Assembly (NCBI RefSeq): GCF_017355985.1 | Contig: NZ_JAFIQU010000001.1 | Span: forward strand, 620,001 to 684,000 | Reading direction: 5' to 3' | DNA: 64,000 bases | Source of the DNA: Arenibaculum pallidiluteum | GTDB lineage: Bacteria > Pseudomonadota > Alphaproteobacteria > Azospirillales > Azospirillaceae | Shown: piece after piece, positions 24,777 to 32,780 of the stretch | Layout: each line of letters opens with the position of its first letter | Numbering within the stretch: position 1 is the stretch's first letter | Program-made: the position numbers and the translations under genes | Notes under the pieces: generated by a model | What the model was told of the DNA's origin: nothing | Databases searched by the model: none | What the model saw: the letters and a program-made list of their open reading frames with translations, nothing else

Positions 24777-25850
24777 GTGGCGGCGGCTTCCAGCGTGTCG
24801 GTCGCGCCCGACCGGCTCGAGCGCTTCGTCACCGGCATCATCGCGGCCCATGGCAGTGCCCCCGAGGAGGCGGCGGAGGTGGCCCAGAGGCTCGTCGAGG
24901 CGGATGTGACGGGGCATGCCAGCCATGGCGTCACGCAGGTCGAGGTCTACGTCAACAGCCTGCGGCTCGGCCACCTCTCCCCCAACCGGCATGCCGAGAT
25001 CGTCCGGGACGAGCCGCCCTTCCTCGTGGTCGAGGGCGGCTTCGGCTACGGCCAGGTGATCGCGCGCGAGGCGACGGACCTTGCGATCTCGCGGGCGCAG
25101 AGCGGCGGGGCCTGCATCCTGGCGCTGCGCAACGCCCACCATATCGGGCGGGTCGGCGCCTATGGCGAGCGTTGCGCGGCCGCGGGAATGATCGGGATCT
25201 TCTTCGTCAACGTGGTCAGCCGTGCCCAGGTGGCGCCGCACGGCGGGGCACGGCCGCGACTGGGAACGAACCCCATCTGCATCGCGGTGCCAGCGACCGA
25301 CCGGCACCCGCCTTTCCTGCTGGATCTCGCCACCAGCGCCATCGCCGCCAACAAGTGCCGCATCGCGGTCGCTAAGGGCGAAACCGTGGCCGAGGGGCTG
25401 ATCCTGGATGCCGAGGGCAGGCCGACCACCGACCCGTCCGTGATGTTCGGCCAGCCCCAGGGCGCGCTGCTGCCCTTCGGCGGCCACAAGGGGTTCGGGC
25501 TTGCTCTGGCCTGCGAGATCCTGGCCGGCGCGCTGGCCTCGGGCCTTCCCTCGCTGCCCGACAACCTGCGCCCGGGACGGGTCGCCAACAGCGCGCTCGC
25601 CTTCGTGATCGATCCGGCGCGTGTCTCCGGTCCCGAATGGCGAAGCCTTACCGACGCGGTCCTGGACTACGTGCTGGACACGCCGGCAGCCCCGGGCTTC
25701 GACCGGGTCCGCGTCGCCGGCCAGCCCGAGGCCGAGCACCGCGCGGCAGCGGCAGCATCGGGTGTGCCGCTGGACCCCGGGACGCTGGCGGCCCTGACCC
25801 GGCTGGGGGCCGAGCAGGGTCTGGACCTCGCGGAGCTGCTCGGCCCCTGA
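24777..25850 (+). CDS. Ldh2 family oxidoreductase (malate/L-lactate/sulfolactate/ureidoglycolate dehydrogenase type)
   Basis: NAD(P)-dependent dehydrogenase of 357 residues belonging to the Ldh2/YlbC/ComC fold, unrelated to classical lactate dehydrogenase. Family marks are DVTGHASHGVTQ near the N-terminus, the catalytic-histidine segment LRNAHHIGRVGAYGE, and GGHKGFGLALACEILAG. Members oxidise hydroxyacids such as malate, ureidoglycolate or (R)-sulfolactate. The GTG start begins one base after the threonine-synthase-like stop, so the two are coupled. The pair suggests a pathway in which a PLP enzyme and a hydroxyacid dehydrogenase meet at a 2-oxo acid; the precise substrate cannot be read from sequence. 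Confidence 0.87.
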   Translation: MAAASSVSVAPDRLERFVTGIIAAHGSAPEEAAEVAQRLVEADVTGHASHGVTQVEVYVNSLRLGHLSPNRHAEIVRDEPPFLVVEGGFGYGQVIAREATDLAISRAQSGGACILALRNAHHIGRVGAYGERCAAAGMIGIFFVNVVSRAQVAPHGGARPRLGTNPICIAVPATDRHPPFLLDLATSAIAANKCRIAVAKGETVAEGLILDAEGRPTTDPSVMFGQPQGALLPFGGHKGFGLALACEILAGALASGLPSLPDNLRPGRVANSALAFVIDPARVSGPEWRSLTDAVLDYVLDTPAAPGFDRVRVAGQPEAEHRAAAAASGVPLDPGTLAALTRLGAEQGLDLAELLGP

Positions 25851-25884
25851 GTGGCCGGCTCAGGGGCCGGGGGAAATCAGGGGT

Positions 25885-26877
25885 TCAGGGCAGGATGCGG
25901 TTGCGCAGCGTCCCGTCCTCCAGGAACAGACGGACCGTCTCCGCGGCGTTGCGCCGCATCTCGACGGCCGCAAGGTCCGAATGGAAGGCGTTGTGCGGCG
26001 TCACCACCAGCCGGCCGGCGAGCCAGTCCTCGCGCCGGCGCCAGGCATCGAGCAAGGCATGCGGCTTCGGTGGCTCGGTCGGCAGCACGTCGGTCCCGAC
26101 CGCCGCGATCCGGCCGGAGCGCAGGGCCGCGTCGATCGGGTCGAGCCCGGCGAAGAGCTCGCCCCGCGCGGTGTTGACCAGGATCGCCCCGGGCTTCATG
26201 GCGGCCAGCAAGGCCTCGCCGATCAGGCCGCGCGTCTCCTCCGTCGCGGGACAGTGGAAGGTCACCACGTCCGATTCCGCCAGCAGCTCCTCCAGGCGTC
26301 GGACCCGTCGGTAGCCGACCGCCTTCTCGTGCCCGGCGGGCTGGTAGGGATCGTAGCCGAGAATGCGGTGCCCGAAGGGCTTCAGCCGGTTCACGACCGC
26401 CGTGCCGATGCGGCCGACGCCGACGACGCCGACCGTCGCCGCGCCGGAGCGCAGCAGCGGCGACAGGGTGTTGGTCTGCCAGGTCGCCTCGTAGCCGCGC
26501 GCCCGGGCGTCGTGCTCCCAGAGCCGCCGCTGCAGCGAGAGGATCATCGCGACCGCGTGGTCGGCGACCTCCTCGGTGCCGTAGTCGGGATTGTTGCAGA
26601 AGGGGATGCCGGCCTCGTGGAGCGCCGCCACGTCGACCTTCTCGTATCCGACGCCGAAGCGGACCACGATGCGGCAGCGCGCGAGCTTCGCCACGCTGCC
26701 GCGGCCGAGCGGCGTGCCCCAGACCAGCAGCGCATCCAGCCGGCCCAGCCTTTCCGGATCCAGCGCGTCCTCGCGCCGGGAGTTCAGGAAATCGATCTCC
26801 GCCAGGCCATCCAGCACCGCGGCCTCGAGGTCCGGCGGCGGAATCATATGGTCGGTGATCCCGACGACGAAGCGCAT
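25885..26877 (-). CDS. D-2-hydroxyacid dehydrogenase (C-terminal binding protein-like)
   Basis: NAD-dependent dehydrogenase of 330 residues in the D-isomer-specific 2-hydroxyacid family. The dinucleotide-binding motif is VGVGRIGTAVVNRL, the substrate arginine lies in NTARGELF, and the catalytic histidine is in TPHNAFHSD. The N-terminal part keeps RFGVGYEKVDVAA. It converges on the Ldh2-type gene with 34 bp between the stops, so it is a separate unit facing the importer operon. (S)-sulfolactate dehydrogenase SlcC belongs to this same family, as do glyoxylate and phosphoglycerate dehydrogenases; which applies is not decided by sequence. Confidence 0.88.
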   Translation of the reverse strand: MRFVVGITDHMIPPPDLEAAVLDGLAEIDFLNSRREDALDPERLGRLDALLVWGTPLGRGSVAKLARCRIVVRFGVGYEKVDVAALHEAGIPFCNNPDYGTEEVADHAVAMILSLQRRLWEHDARARGYEATWQTNTLSPLLRSGAATVGVVGVGRIGTAVVNRLKPFGHRILGYDPYQPAGHEKAVGYRRVRRLEELLAESDVVTFHCPATEETRGLIGEALLAAMKPGAILVNTARGELFAGLDPIDAALRSGRIAAVGTDVLPTEPPKPHALLDAWRRREDWLAGRLVVTPHNAFHSDLAAVEMRRNAAETVRLFLEDGTLRNRILP

Positions 26878-26913
26878 GGCGTTCTCCTGCCCACCGCTAT
26901 TTCACATTTACGA

Positions 26914-26931
26914 ATCGGCATATTCGCCGAT
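26914..26931. promoter_or_regulatory. inverted repeat ATCGGC-N6-GCCGAT in a divergent promoter region
   Basis: A perfect 6+6 inverted repeat with a 6-bp A+T-rich spacer lies 36 bp upstream of the D-2-hydroxyacid dehydrogenase start and about 150 bp upstream of the divergent HIBADH-type gene. It could be an operator for either. The assignment rests on symmetry and position only. Confidence 0.3.
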
Positions 26932-27081
26932 CCCTTCATACTGCCGTGTGGTACAGGGGATTCCGCACCCTGGCAATCGCGTGAGCGCGGGGGCCGCGGG
27001 GGGCCCTGGACTTAATGCCGGTTGCGGGGCGGCCACGCGCCTGCGACCCTCGGCGTGGCGACCGAGGAGTTGGGGGCGGAC

Positions 27082-27972
27082 ATGGCGGGACGGCAGGAGA
27101 TCGGGTTCCTGGGCACCGGGATCATGGGCTTCCAGATGGCCCGCCGTCTCGCGGAGGCCGGGCACGGCGTGCGGGCCTGGAACCGCTCGCCGGAAAAGGC
27201 CGAAAGGCTCGCCCCGTTCGGGGTCCGGATCGCCGCGTCGCCGGACGAGGCCGTGCGCGATGCCCACGTGGCGATCTGCATGCTGAGTTCGGGCCCGGTA
27301 TGCGATGCGGTGCTCCTGGGGCCGGACGGCGCCGTCGGCGCCATGCGCCCGGGCAGCGTGCTCGTGGTCATGAGCTCGATCCCCGTCGAGACCGCGCGCG
27401 GGCAGGCCGAGGCGGCCGCCGCCCGCGGCCTCGGCTATGTCGATGCGCCGGTCTCCGGCGGCGAGAAGGGCGCGAGCGAGGGCACGCTCGCCATCATGGC
27501 AGGCGGGGACGAGGCCGATTTCGAGCGGGTCCGCGCGGTGCTGGAGGTCATGGGCCGGCCGACCCGCGTGGGGCCCGCAGGCACCGGCGAGCTCGCCAAG
27601 CTCGTGAACCAGGTGATCGTCGCCAGCACCGTCGCGGTCGTGGCCGAGGCCGTGCTGCTGGCCGAACGCGGCGGCGCGGATCCGGCCAAGCTGCGCGAGG
27701 CCCTGCTGGGAGGCTTCGCGGATTCGACGATCCTGAAGCTGCACGCGCCGCGCATGATCGCGCGCGACTTCCGCCCCGGCGGCCCGTCCAAATACCAGCT
27801 CAAGGACACGCGCACCGCGATGGAGCTGGCGGCCGGCCTCGGTCTGGAGCTTCCGGTCGCGCGGCTGGTGGACGGCCTCTTCGCGGATCTCGTCGCGCAT
27901 GGCGACGGCGAACTCGACCACAGCGCGGTGATCCGCGAGATCCGGCGGCGCAACGGCCTGCCGCTCGACTGA
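27082..27972 (+). CDS. NAD(P)-dependent oxidoreductase, 3-hydroxyisobutyrate dehydrogenase/tartronate semialdehyde reductase family
   Basis: A 296-residue beta-hydroxyacid dehydrogenase. The Rossmann motif is GFLGTGIMGFQMARRL, the substrate-binding DAPVSGG follows near residue 121, and the catalytic lysine is in TGELAKLVNQ. Family members include 3-hydroxyisobutyrate dehydrogenase, tartronate semialdehyde reductase and GLYR/succinic semialdehyde reductases. The ATG follows GGGGGCGGAC. It is divergent from the D-2-hydroxyacid dehydrogenase, so three different hydroxyacid dehydrogenase families lie within about 3 kb, which supports a hydroxyacid or semialdehyde metabolic locus. Confidence 0.87.
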   Translation: MAGRQEIGFLGTGIMGFQMARRLAEAGHGVRAWNRSPEKAERLAPFGVRIAASPDEAVRDAHVAICMLSSGPVCDAVLLGPDGAVGAMRPGSVLVVMSSIPVETARGQAEAAAARGLGYVDAPVSGGEKGASEGTLAIMAGGDEADFERVRAVLEVMGRPTRVGPAGTGELAKLVNQVIVASTVAVVAEAVLLAERGGADPAKLREALLGGFADSTILKLHAPRMIARDFRPGGPSKYQLKDTRTAMELAAGLGLELPVARLVDGLFADLVAHGDGELDHSAVIREIRRRNGLPLD

Positions 27973-28043
27973 AGGCGGGCCCGCACCGGTCCCGCTCGCC
28001 CGCCGTCATGCGTCACATCGGCCTTGAGCGCGATTTCGGGCGG

Positions 28044-28217
28044 TCAGGCCGTTTGTCCGCCCGGGTCGGTCTGCGGCGATTTCTCGCCCATCTGGCCGAT
28101 CTCGTTCCTTGCGCGGTCGTCCTCGGCCTTGTCGTGCGGAGATTCCGTCCCCGGCTTGTTGGGGCTGCCGCGCGTGACGTCGTCCCGAGGCTTTTCGCCT
28201 TCTGGCGTGTCGGACAT
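28044..28217 (-). CDS. small, highly charged hypothetical protein
   Basis: A 57-residue hydrophilic protein rich in Asp, Glu, Lys, Pro and Gly and without hydrophobic segments, so probably disordered in solution. It is preceded by GGAGGA about five bases ahead of the ATG, the main argument that it is real. Small proteins of this composition are frequent in alphaproteobacteria and have no assigned role. It stands between the HIBADH-type gene and the aldo-keto reductase, convergent with the former. Confidence 0.6.
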   Translation of the reverse strand: MSDTPEGEKPRDDVTRGSPNKPGTESPHDKAEDDRARNEIGQMGEKSPQTDPGGQTA

Positions 28218-28366
28218 GCGCTCCTCCGTTCCTGCCTCCGGACGGAACCTGCGTCCGGACACCTGCAACCGACGCCGCCGGGAAACGTTCCTGATGCCGC
28301 CGGGCGTGCGCGTTCTGCGAAGGCTGTCCGCCCGCCAACCCGCGGCTCGTTCTGCCGGGCCGGCAT

Positions 28367-29401
28367 TCAGGCCATAGGCGGATCGAGGCGCGCGAAGCCC
28401 TCCTGGCGCCGGTAGGGGAAATGGGGATAGGGCGCGGTGACGGCGCTGGCGTCGTCGAGCCTTGCGATCTGCCCTGGTGTCAGCGCCCAACCCGCGGCTC
28501 CGAGGTTCTGGCGAAGCTGCGCCTCGTTGCGCGCCCCGATGATCACCGACGAGACGGTCGGACGGCGGAGCAGCCAGTTGAGCGCGATCTGCGGGACCGA
28601 CCTGCCGGTCTCCAGCGAGACCTCTTCCAAGGCATCCACCACGCGGAACAGGCGGTCGTCCTCGACGGGCGGACCGAAGCTCGCCGTGTCGTGCAACCGA
28701 CTTCCTTCCGGCAGGGGCGCGCCGCGCCTGATCCTCCCCGTGAGCCGTCCCCAGCCGAGCGGGCTCCAGACCAGGGCACCAAGCCCCTGGTCGGCGCCCA
28801 GCGGCATCAGGTCCCATTCGTAATCACGGCCGAGGAGCGAGTAGTAGACCTGGTTGGCGACATAGCGGGGCCAGCCGTGCCGGTCGGCGACCGCGAGCGA
28901 CTTCATGATCTGCCAGCCCGCGAAGTTCGACACGCCGACGTAACGGATCTTCCCCGCCCTCACGAGCGTATCGAGGGTGAAAAGCACCTCCTCGACGGGC
29001 GTCCGGGCGTCGAAGGCATGGAGCTGGAACAGATCGATATAATCCGTTCCGAGCCGGCGAAGCGCCCCCTCGACGGCTGCGATCAGGCGGAAGCGCGACG
29101 AGCCCGCGTCGTTGGGGCCGTCGCCCAGCGGCAGGCCCGCTTTCGTGGAGATCAGCACCGAGGCCCGGCGTCCCTTTACCGCGGCGCCCAGGATCTCCTC
29201 CGACGCCCCGTCGGAATAGACATCGGCCGTGTCGAACAGGTTGACTCCGGCATCGAGGCAGATGTCGACGAGGCGGCGCGCCTGCGCGGCATCGGTATTG
29301 CCCCAGGCACCGAAAAGAGGCCCCGAGCCGCCGAAGGTGCCCGTGCCGAAGCTGAGAACGGGAACCTTCAACCCGGACGACCCGAGCGACCGATATTCCA
29401 T
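28367..29401 (-). CDS. aldo/keto reductase
   Basis: A 344-residue NADPH-dependent aldo/keto reductase with a TIM-barrel fold. Catalytic residues are visible in FDTADVYSDGASEEILG (Asp and Tyr) and in the lysine strand VLISTKAG; the NADPH-binding C-terminal part holds SVIIGARNEAQLRQNLGA. It resembles the YajO/voltage-gated channel beta-subunit-like group, which reduces aldehydes and ketones. The ATG starts the conserved MEYRSLGSSGLKVP. It lies 12 bp after the MFS exporter gene on the same strand, forming a two-gene operon divergent from a LysR regulator. Confidence 0.9.
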   Translation of the reverse strand: MEYRSLGSSGLKVPVLSFGTGTFGGSGPLFGAWGNTDAAQARRLVDICLDAGVNLFDTADVYSDGASEEILGAAVKGRRASVLISTKAGLPLGDGPNDAGSSRFRLIAAVEGALRRLGTDYIDLFQLHAFDARTPVEEVLFTLDTLVRAGKIRYVGVSNFAGWQIMKSLAVADRHGWPRYVANQVYYSLLGRDYEWDLMPLGADQGLGALVWSPLGWGRLTGRIRRGAPLPEGSRLHDTASFGPPVEDDRLFRVVDALEEVSLETGRSVPQIALNWLLRRPTVSSVIIGARNEAQLRQNLGAAGWALTPGQIARLDDASAVTAPYPHFPYRRQEGFARLDPPMA

Positions 29402-29413
29402 GATCTCACTCCT

Positions 29414-30595
29414 TCAGCAAGCGGTTGCGTTTGCTTGACGCCCGGGCCGCACGCGGCCCTGGCGCATGGCGAGCAGCGCTACCGCCACGGCAGCGGCCGG
29501 AAACAGCGCCGCCACCAGCGGCACGTAGGCGAGACCGGGACCGTGATCGATCACCGCGCCCCCGGCCCATGCGCCGATGGCGTTCCCGAGGTTGAAGGCA
29601 GCGATGTTGAAGCTCGATGCAAGGCTCTGCCCAGCGCCCTCGGCCTTGGACAGGACCCACATCTGCAGCGGCGCCACGGTGGCGAAGCCGGCGGCGCCGA
29701 GCAGCCCCGTGAAGAGGACGGCGGAGGCCCGGCTGTGCAGGCCCGGCGTCATGAGCGCGAGCACCAGGCCGAGCGCCCCGAGGGATCCGAGGACCGTCGC
29801 CAGGAGCCGCCGATCCGCCAGTTTTCCGCCGACGAGGTTTCCGACGACCAGGCCTCCACCGAAGACCAGCAGGATCGGCGAGACCGCGCTCTCGGTGAAT
29901 CCGCCGATATGCGTCAGCATGGGGGCGATGTAGGTGAAGACCGCGAAGACGCCGGCATAGCCGAGAACCGTCGTCAGCAGGCCGAGCAGGACAGGTCCCC
30001 GCAGGATCACGCGCAGGTCTGCCCGCCAGTCCGCGCGCTCGGGAGCTCGGCCGTCCTTCGGCACCAGCGCGCCGATGACGGCCAGTGCGAGCGCTCCGAC
30101 CAGCGCCACCGCCCAGAACGACGCGCGCCAGCCAAGCTGCTGCCCGATCCAGGTCCCGAAGGGCACGCCGAGGATGTTCGCGACGGTCAGCCCGGTGAAC
30201 ATCGCCGCGATGGCCGAGGCCTTCCTGTCCTCGCGTACGAGGCCGGTCGCCACGACCGCCCCGACCCCGAAGAAGGTGCCATGTGCCAGGGCCGTCAGGA
30301 TCCGCGCGGCCATCAGGAGGCCGTAGGTGGATGCGATGGCACAGGCGATGTTGCCGAGCGTGAAGATCGCCATCAGGGCGAGCAGCACCGTCTTGCGCGG
30401 CCAGTTTCCGGACAGCACGGTCAGCACCGGGGCGCCGACGACGACCCCGAGGGCATAGCCGGAGATAAGAAGCCCCGCCTGGGCGATTGACACGCCGAGA
30501 TCGGCGCTGACCTCGAGCAGCAGTCCCATGATGACGAATTCGGTGACGCCGATGCCGAAGGCTCCGGCCGTCAAGGCATAGATCGCAAAAGGCAC
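29414..30595 (-). CDS. MFS transporter (AraJ/YdhP-like drug exporter)
   Basis: A 12-helix major facilitator of about 393 residues. It begins with the phrase IYALTAGAFGIGVTEFVIMG, the hallmark of the YdhP/AraJ group of sugar-efflux and drug transporters, followed by the GVVVGAPVLTVLSGNWPRK loop after helix 2. The GTG chosen follows GGGAGCGGAC; another GTG four codons upstream lacks a ribosome site. It leads the operon with the aldo/keto reductase and is divergent from the LysR regulator with about 90 bp between starts, a classical target arrangement. Confidence 0.9.
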   Translation of the reverse strand: MPFAIYALTAGAFGIGVTEFVIMGLLLEVSADLGVSIAQAGLLISGYALGVVVGAPVLTVLSGNWPRKTVLLALMAIFTLGNIACAIASTYGLLMAARILTALAHGTFFGVGAVVATGLVREDRKASAIAAMFTGLTVANILGVPFGTWIGQQLGWRASFWAVALVGALALAVIGALVPKDGRAPERADWRADLRVILRGPVLLGLLTTVLGYAGVFAVFTYIAPMLTHIGGFTESAVSPILLVFGGGLVVGNLVGGKLADRRLLATVLGSLGALGLVLALMTPGLHSRASAVLFTGLLGAAGFATVAPLQMWVLSKAEGAGQSLASSFNIAAFNLGNAIGAWAGGAVIDHGPGLAYVPLVAALFPAAAVAVALLAMRQGRVRPGRQANATAC

Positions 30596-30688
30596 GTCCG
30601 CTCCCACGCGTTCGAGAACACAATGGGACGTAACCTAGCCCCTGCGCCTTCGGTGATGTAGAGTGCCGCCTGTCACATCATCTGTGAA

Positions 30689-31606
30689 ATGAATTCCCAA
30701 ATGGCGCGCACCGAGATCAACCGCTCAGGCGAGATGGAGGTGTTCGTCCAAGTCGTCGAGCAGGGCGGTTTCTCTGCGGCAGCCCGCATCTGCCGAATGA
30801 CGCCCTCGGCCGTCAGCAAGCTGATCGCCAGGCTGGAGGCCAGGCTCGGAACCCGCCTGATCAACCGCTCGACGCGGCGCTTCCAGCTCACGCCCGAGGG
30901 ATGCAGCTTCTACGAGCGGGCAACGCGCATCCTGGCCGATATGGAGGATGCGGAGCGCGCCGCGGGCGTCGGCGAGCAGCCGGTCGGCCGAATCCGGCTC
31001 AACACCAGCGCCTCCTACGCGACGCACATCCTTGCGCCGATCCTGCCGGAGTTCCTGGACCATCACCCGGGCGTCAGCCTCGACCTGATCCAGACGGATA
31101 CCGTGATCGACCTGCTGGCGGAGCGCACCGACGTGGCGGTCCGGGCGGGTCCCCTGAAGAGTTCGAGCCTCGTTGCACGCAAGCTCGGCGAGACGCCGAT
31201 GGTGATCGTCGCGGCACCGGCCTATCTCCGCCGGCACGGCGAGCCGAGGACGATCGCCGAACTCGAACGCCATAACCGGCTGGGCTTCAGCTATGTCCGC
31301 GCGGTGGAGGGCTGGCCGCTGCGCCAAGGCGCCGAGTCGGTCGTTGTGCCCACGCTTGGGCGGGTCCAGGCAAGCGACGGGGAGGCCCTGCGTCAGCTTG
31401 CGCTTGGGGGAAGCGGCCTTGCACGGCTCGCGGCCTTCACGGTGCGGGAGGACGTCGCAGCCGGCAGACTCGTTCCCGTGCTGGAGGATCTCAATCCCGG
31501 CGATCGCGAGGCGTTCCACGCCATCTATGTCGGCCAGGGCGGTCTGGTGCCGTCACGGGTGAGGGCGCTGCTCGACTTCCTGGCCGAGCGCGGCCGGGTG
31601 GACTAG
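30689..31606 (+). CDS. LysR family transcriptional regulator
   Basis: A 305-residue LysR regulator. The N-terminal winged helix-turn-helix contains [21 protein letters not shown] and [15 protein letters not shown], followed by the linker helix and a type II periplasmic-binding-like effector domain from about residue 95. It is divergent from the MFS/aldo-keto reductase operon, and LysR proteins usually control such divergent genes through sites in the shared promoter. The effector is unknown. The VOC gene follows on the same strand after 67 bp. Confidence 0.92.
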   Translation: MNSQMARTEINRSGEMEVFVQVVEQGGFSAAARICRMTPSAVSKLIARLEARLGTRLINRSTRRFQLTPEGCSFYERATRILADMEDAERAAGVGEQPVGRIRLNTSASYATHILAPILPEFLDHHPGVSLDLIQTDTVIDLLAERTDVAVRAGPLKSSSLVARKLGETPMVIVAAPAYLRRHGEPRTIAELERHNRLGFSYVRAVEGWPLRQGAESVVVPTLGRVQASDGEALRQLALGGSGLARLAAFTVREDVAAGRLVPVLEDLNPGDREAFHAIYVGQGGLVPSRVRALLDFLAERGRVD

Positions 31607-31673
31607 CCTCGTCTGGCTTGGGTGGGAGGAGAGAGGGCGCAAGCACGCATCCACAGAAGGGAGGAGTTCGTAC

Positions 31674-32159
31674 ATGACCGGGTTTATCACGTGCCTGTGG
31701 TTCGACCATGGCGAAGCGCGCAAGGCCGCGGAATTCTATGCCGCCACCTTTCCCGACAGCCATGTCGGCCGGGTGAACGCGGCCGCGGCCGACTATCCCG
31801 GCGGCCGGGAAGGCAATGAGCTGACCGTCGAGTTTACCCTGCTCGGCCAGTCCTACCTGGGCCTGAACGGCGGTCCGAACTTCAAGCCGAACGAAGCCGT
31901 CAGCTTCATGGTGCTGACGGAGGATCAGGAAGAGACCGACCGCTACTGGAATGCGATCGTCGGCAACGGCGGCAGCGAGAGCGCCTGCGGATGGTGCAAG
32001 GACCGCTGGGGCTTCTCCTGGCAGATCACACCGAAGCGGCTGATGGAGCTGACGACCAGTTCCGACCGCGACGAGGCCAGGCGTGCGATGGAGGCGATGA
32101 TGACGATGACGAAGATCGACATCGCCGCGCTCGAAGCTGCGGCGGCCAGATCGGCGTAG
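31674..32159 (+). CDS. VOC family protein (PhnB/3-demethylubiquinone-9 3-methyltransferase-like)
   Basis: A 161-residue vicinal oxygen chelate fold protein of the PhnB-like type. It starts with [24 protein letters not shown] and contains [19 protein letters not shown] and the [20 protein letters not shown] block diagnostic of this group; the closing segment [11 protein letters not shown] is also typical. Members of this subgroup bear a methyltransferase name by annotation tradition, but no methyltransferase motif is present. A strong GGGAGGAG ribosome site precedes the ATG. It is followed 50 bp later by an SRPBCC gene, a common partner for this family. Confidence 0.88.
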   Translation: MTGFITCLWFDHGEARKAAEFYAATFPDSHVGRVNAAAADYPGGREGNELTVEFTLLGQSYLGLNGGPNFKPNEAVSFMVLTEDQEETDRYWNAIVGNGGSESACGWCKDRWGFSWQITPKRLMELTTSSDRDEARRAMEAMMTMTKIDIAALEAAAARSA

Positions 32160-32209
32160 GCCGAAGGACGAGGTCTTTCTTCGGCCATTCCAGGGGAAAG
32201 GAGACGAGC

Positions 32210-32653
32210 ATGCCCAGCACGATCAACCTGCACCGCGTCCTGACCGCCAAACCCGAAAAGGTCTTCAGGGCCTTCGTCGAACCCGATGCGGTTGCAAGCT
32301 GGCTCCCTCCCAACGGCTTCCTCTGCACGGTTCACGAACTGGACGCCAGGGCCGGCGGCAGACACAGGATGTCGTTCCGCAATTTCACGACCGGTGGCAG
32401 CCATTCCTTCGGCGGCACTTACAAGGAGCTCGTTCCTGGCGAGCGGCTCGTCTACACCGACAGCTTCGACGATCCCAGCCTGCCGGGCGAGATGACGACC
32501 ACCGTGACCCTGAAGGCCGTCTCGGTCGGCACCGAAGTGAGCATCGAGCAGCAGGGCATTCCGGACGTGATCCCGCGCGAAGCCTGCTATCTCGGCTGGC
32601 AGGAATCCCTGCGCAAGCTCGCGAAGCTCGTCGAGCCCGAGATCAGCCAGTAG
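32210..32653 (+). CDS. SRPBCC family protein (AHSA1-like)
   Basis: A 147-residue START/Bet v1-like protein of the AHSA1 domain type, which binds hydrophobic ligands in a helix-grip cavity. Typical segments are HRVLTAKPEKVFRAFVEPDAV and GERLVYTDSFDDPSLPGEM, ending in the long C-terminal helix (GWQESLRKLAKLVE). A GGGGAAAGGAG ribosome site precedes the ATG. It probably forms an operon with the VOC gene upstream. VOC plus AHSA1 pairs are frequent in bacterial genomes with no proven function. Confidence 0.87.
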   Translation: MPSTINLHRVLTAKPEKVFRAFVEPDAVASWLPPNGFLCTVHELDARAGGRHRMSFRNFTTGGSHSFGGTYKELVPGERLVYTDSFDDPSLPGEMTTTVTLKAVSVGTEVSIEQQGIPDVIPREACYLGWQESLRKLAKLVEPEISQ

Positions 32654-32718
32654 AAGCGTCGATCCGGGACGAGCCAATGGAAGGACGGGCCGCCGTATCG
32701 TCGAGCAGCGGCCCGGCA

Positions 32719-32761
32719 CCGGGGTTGAGGTGGCGGAGGTCCTCCGGCCCCTCAACCCCGG
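32719..32761. terminator. bidirectional terminator hairpin
   Basis: A perfect 12-bp stem (CCGGGGTTGAGG and its complement) encloses a second smaller stem-loop. It lies between the convergent SRPBCC and RTX protein genes, 65 bp after one stop and 20 bp from the other, and probably serves both. Confidence 0.65.
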
Positions 32762-32780
32762 CCTCCACCCGCGGCCGGCA

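Noticed and set aside
22406-24934. 842-residue reverse-strand open frame
   Set aside because: Antisense to three well-supported genes (ATPase, permease, threonine-synthase-like); low-complexity Gly/Arg/Glu/Gln composition typical of shadows in this base composition.
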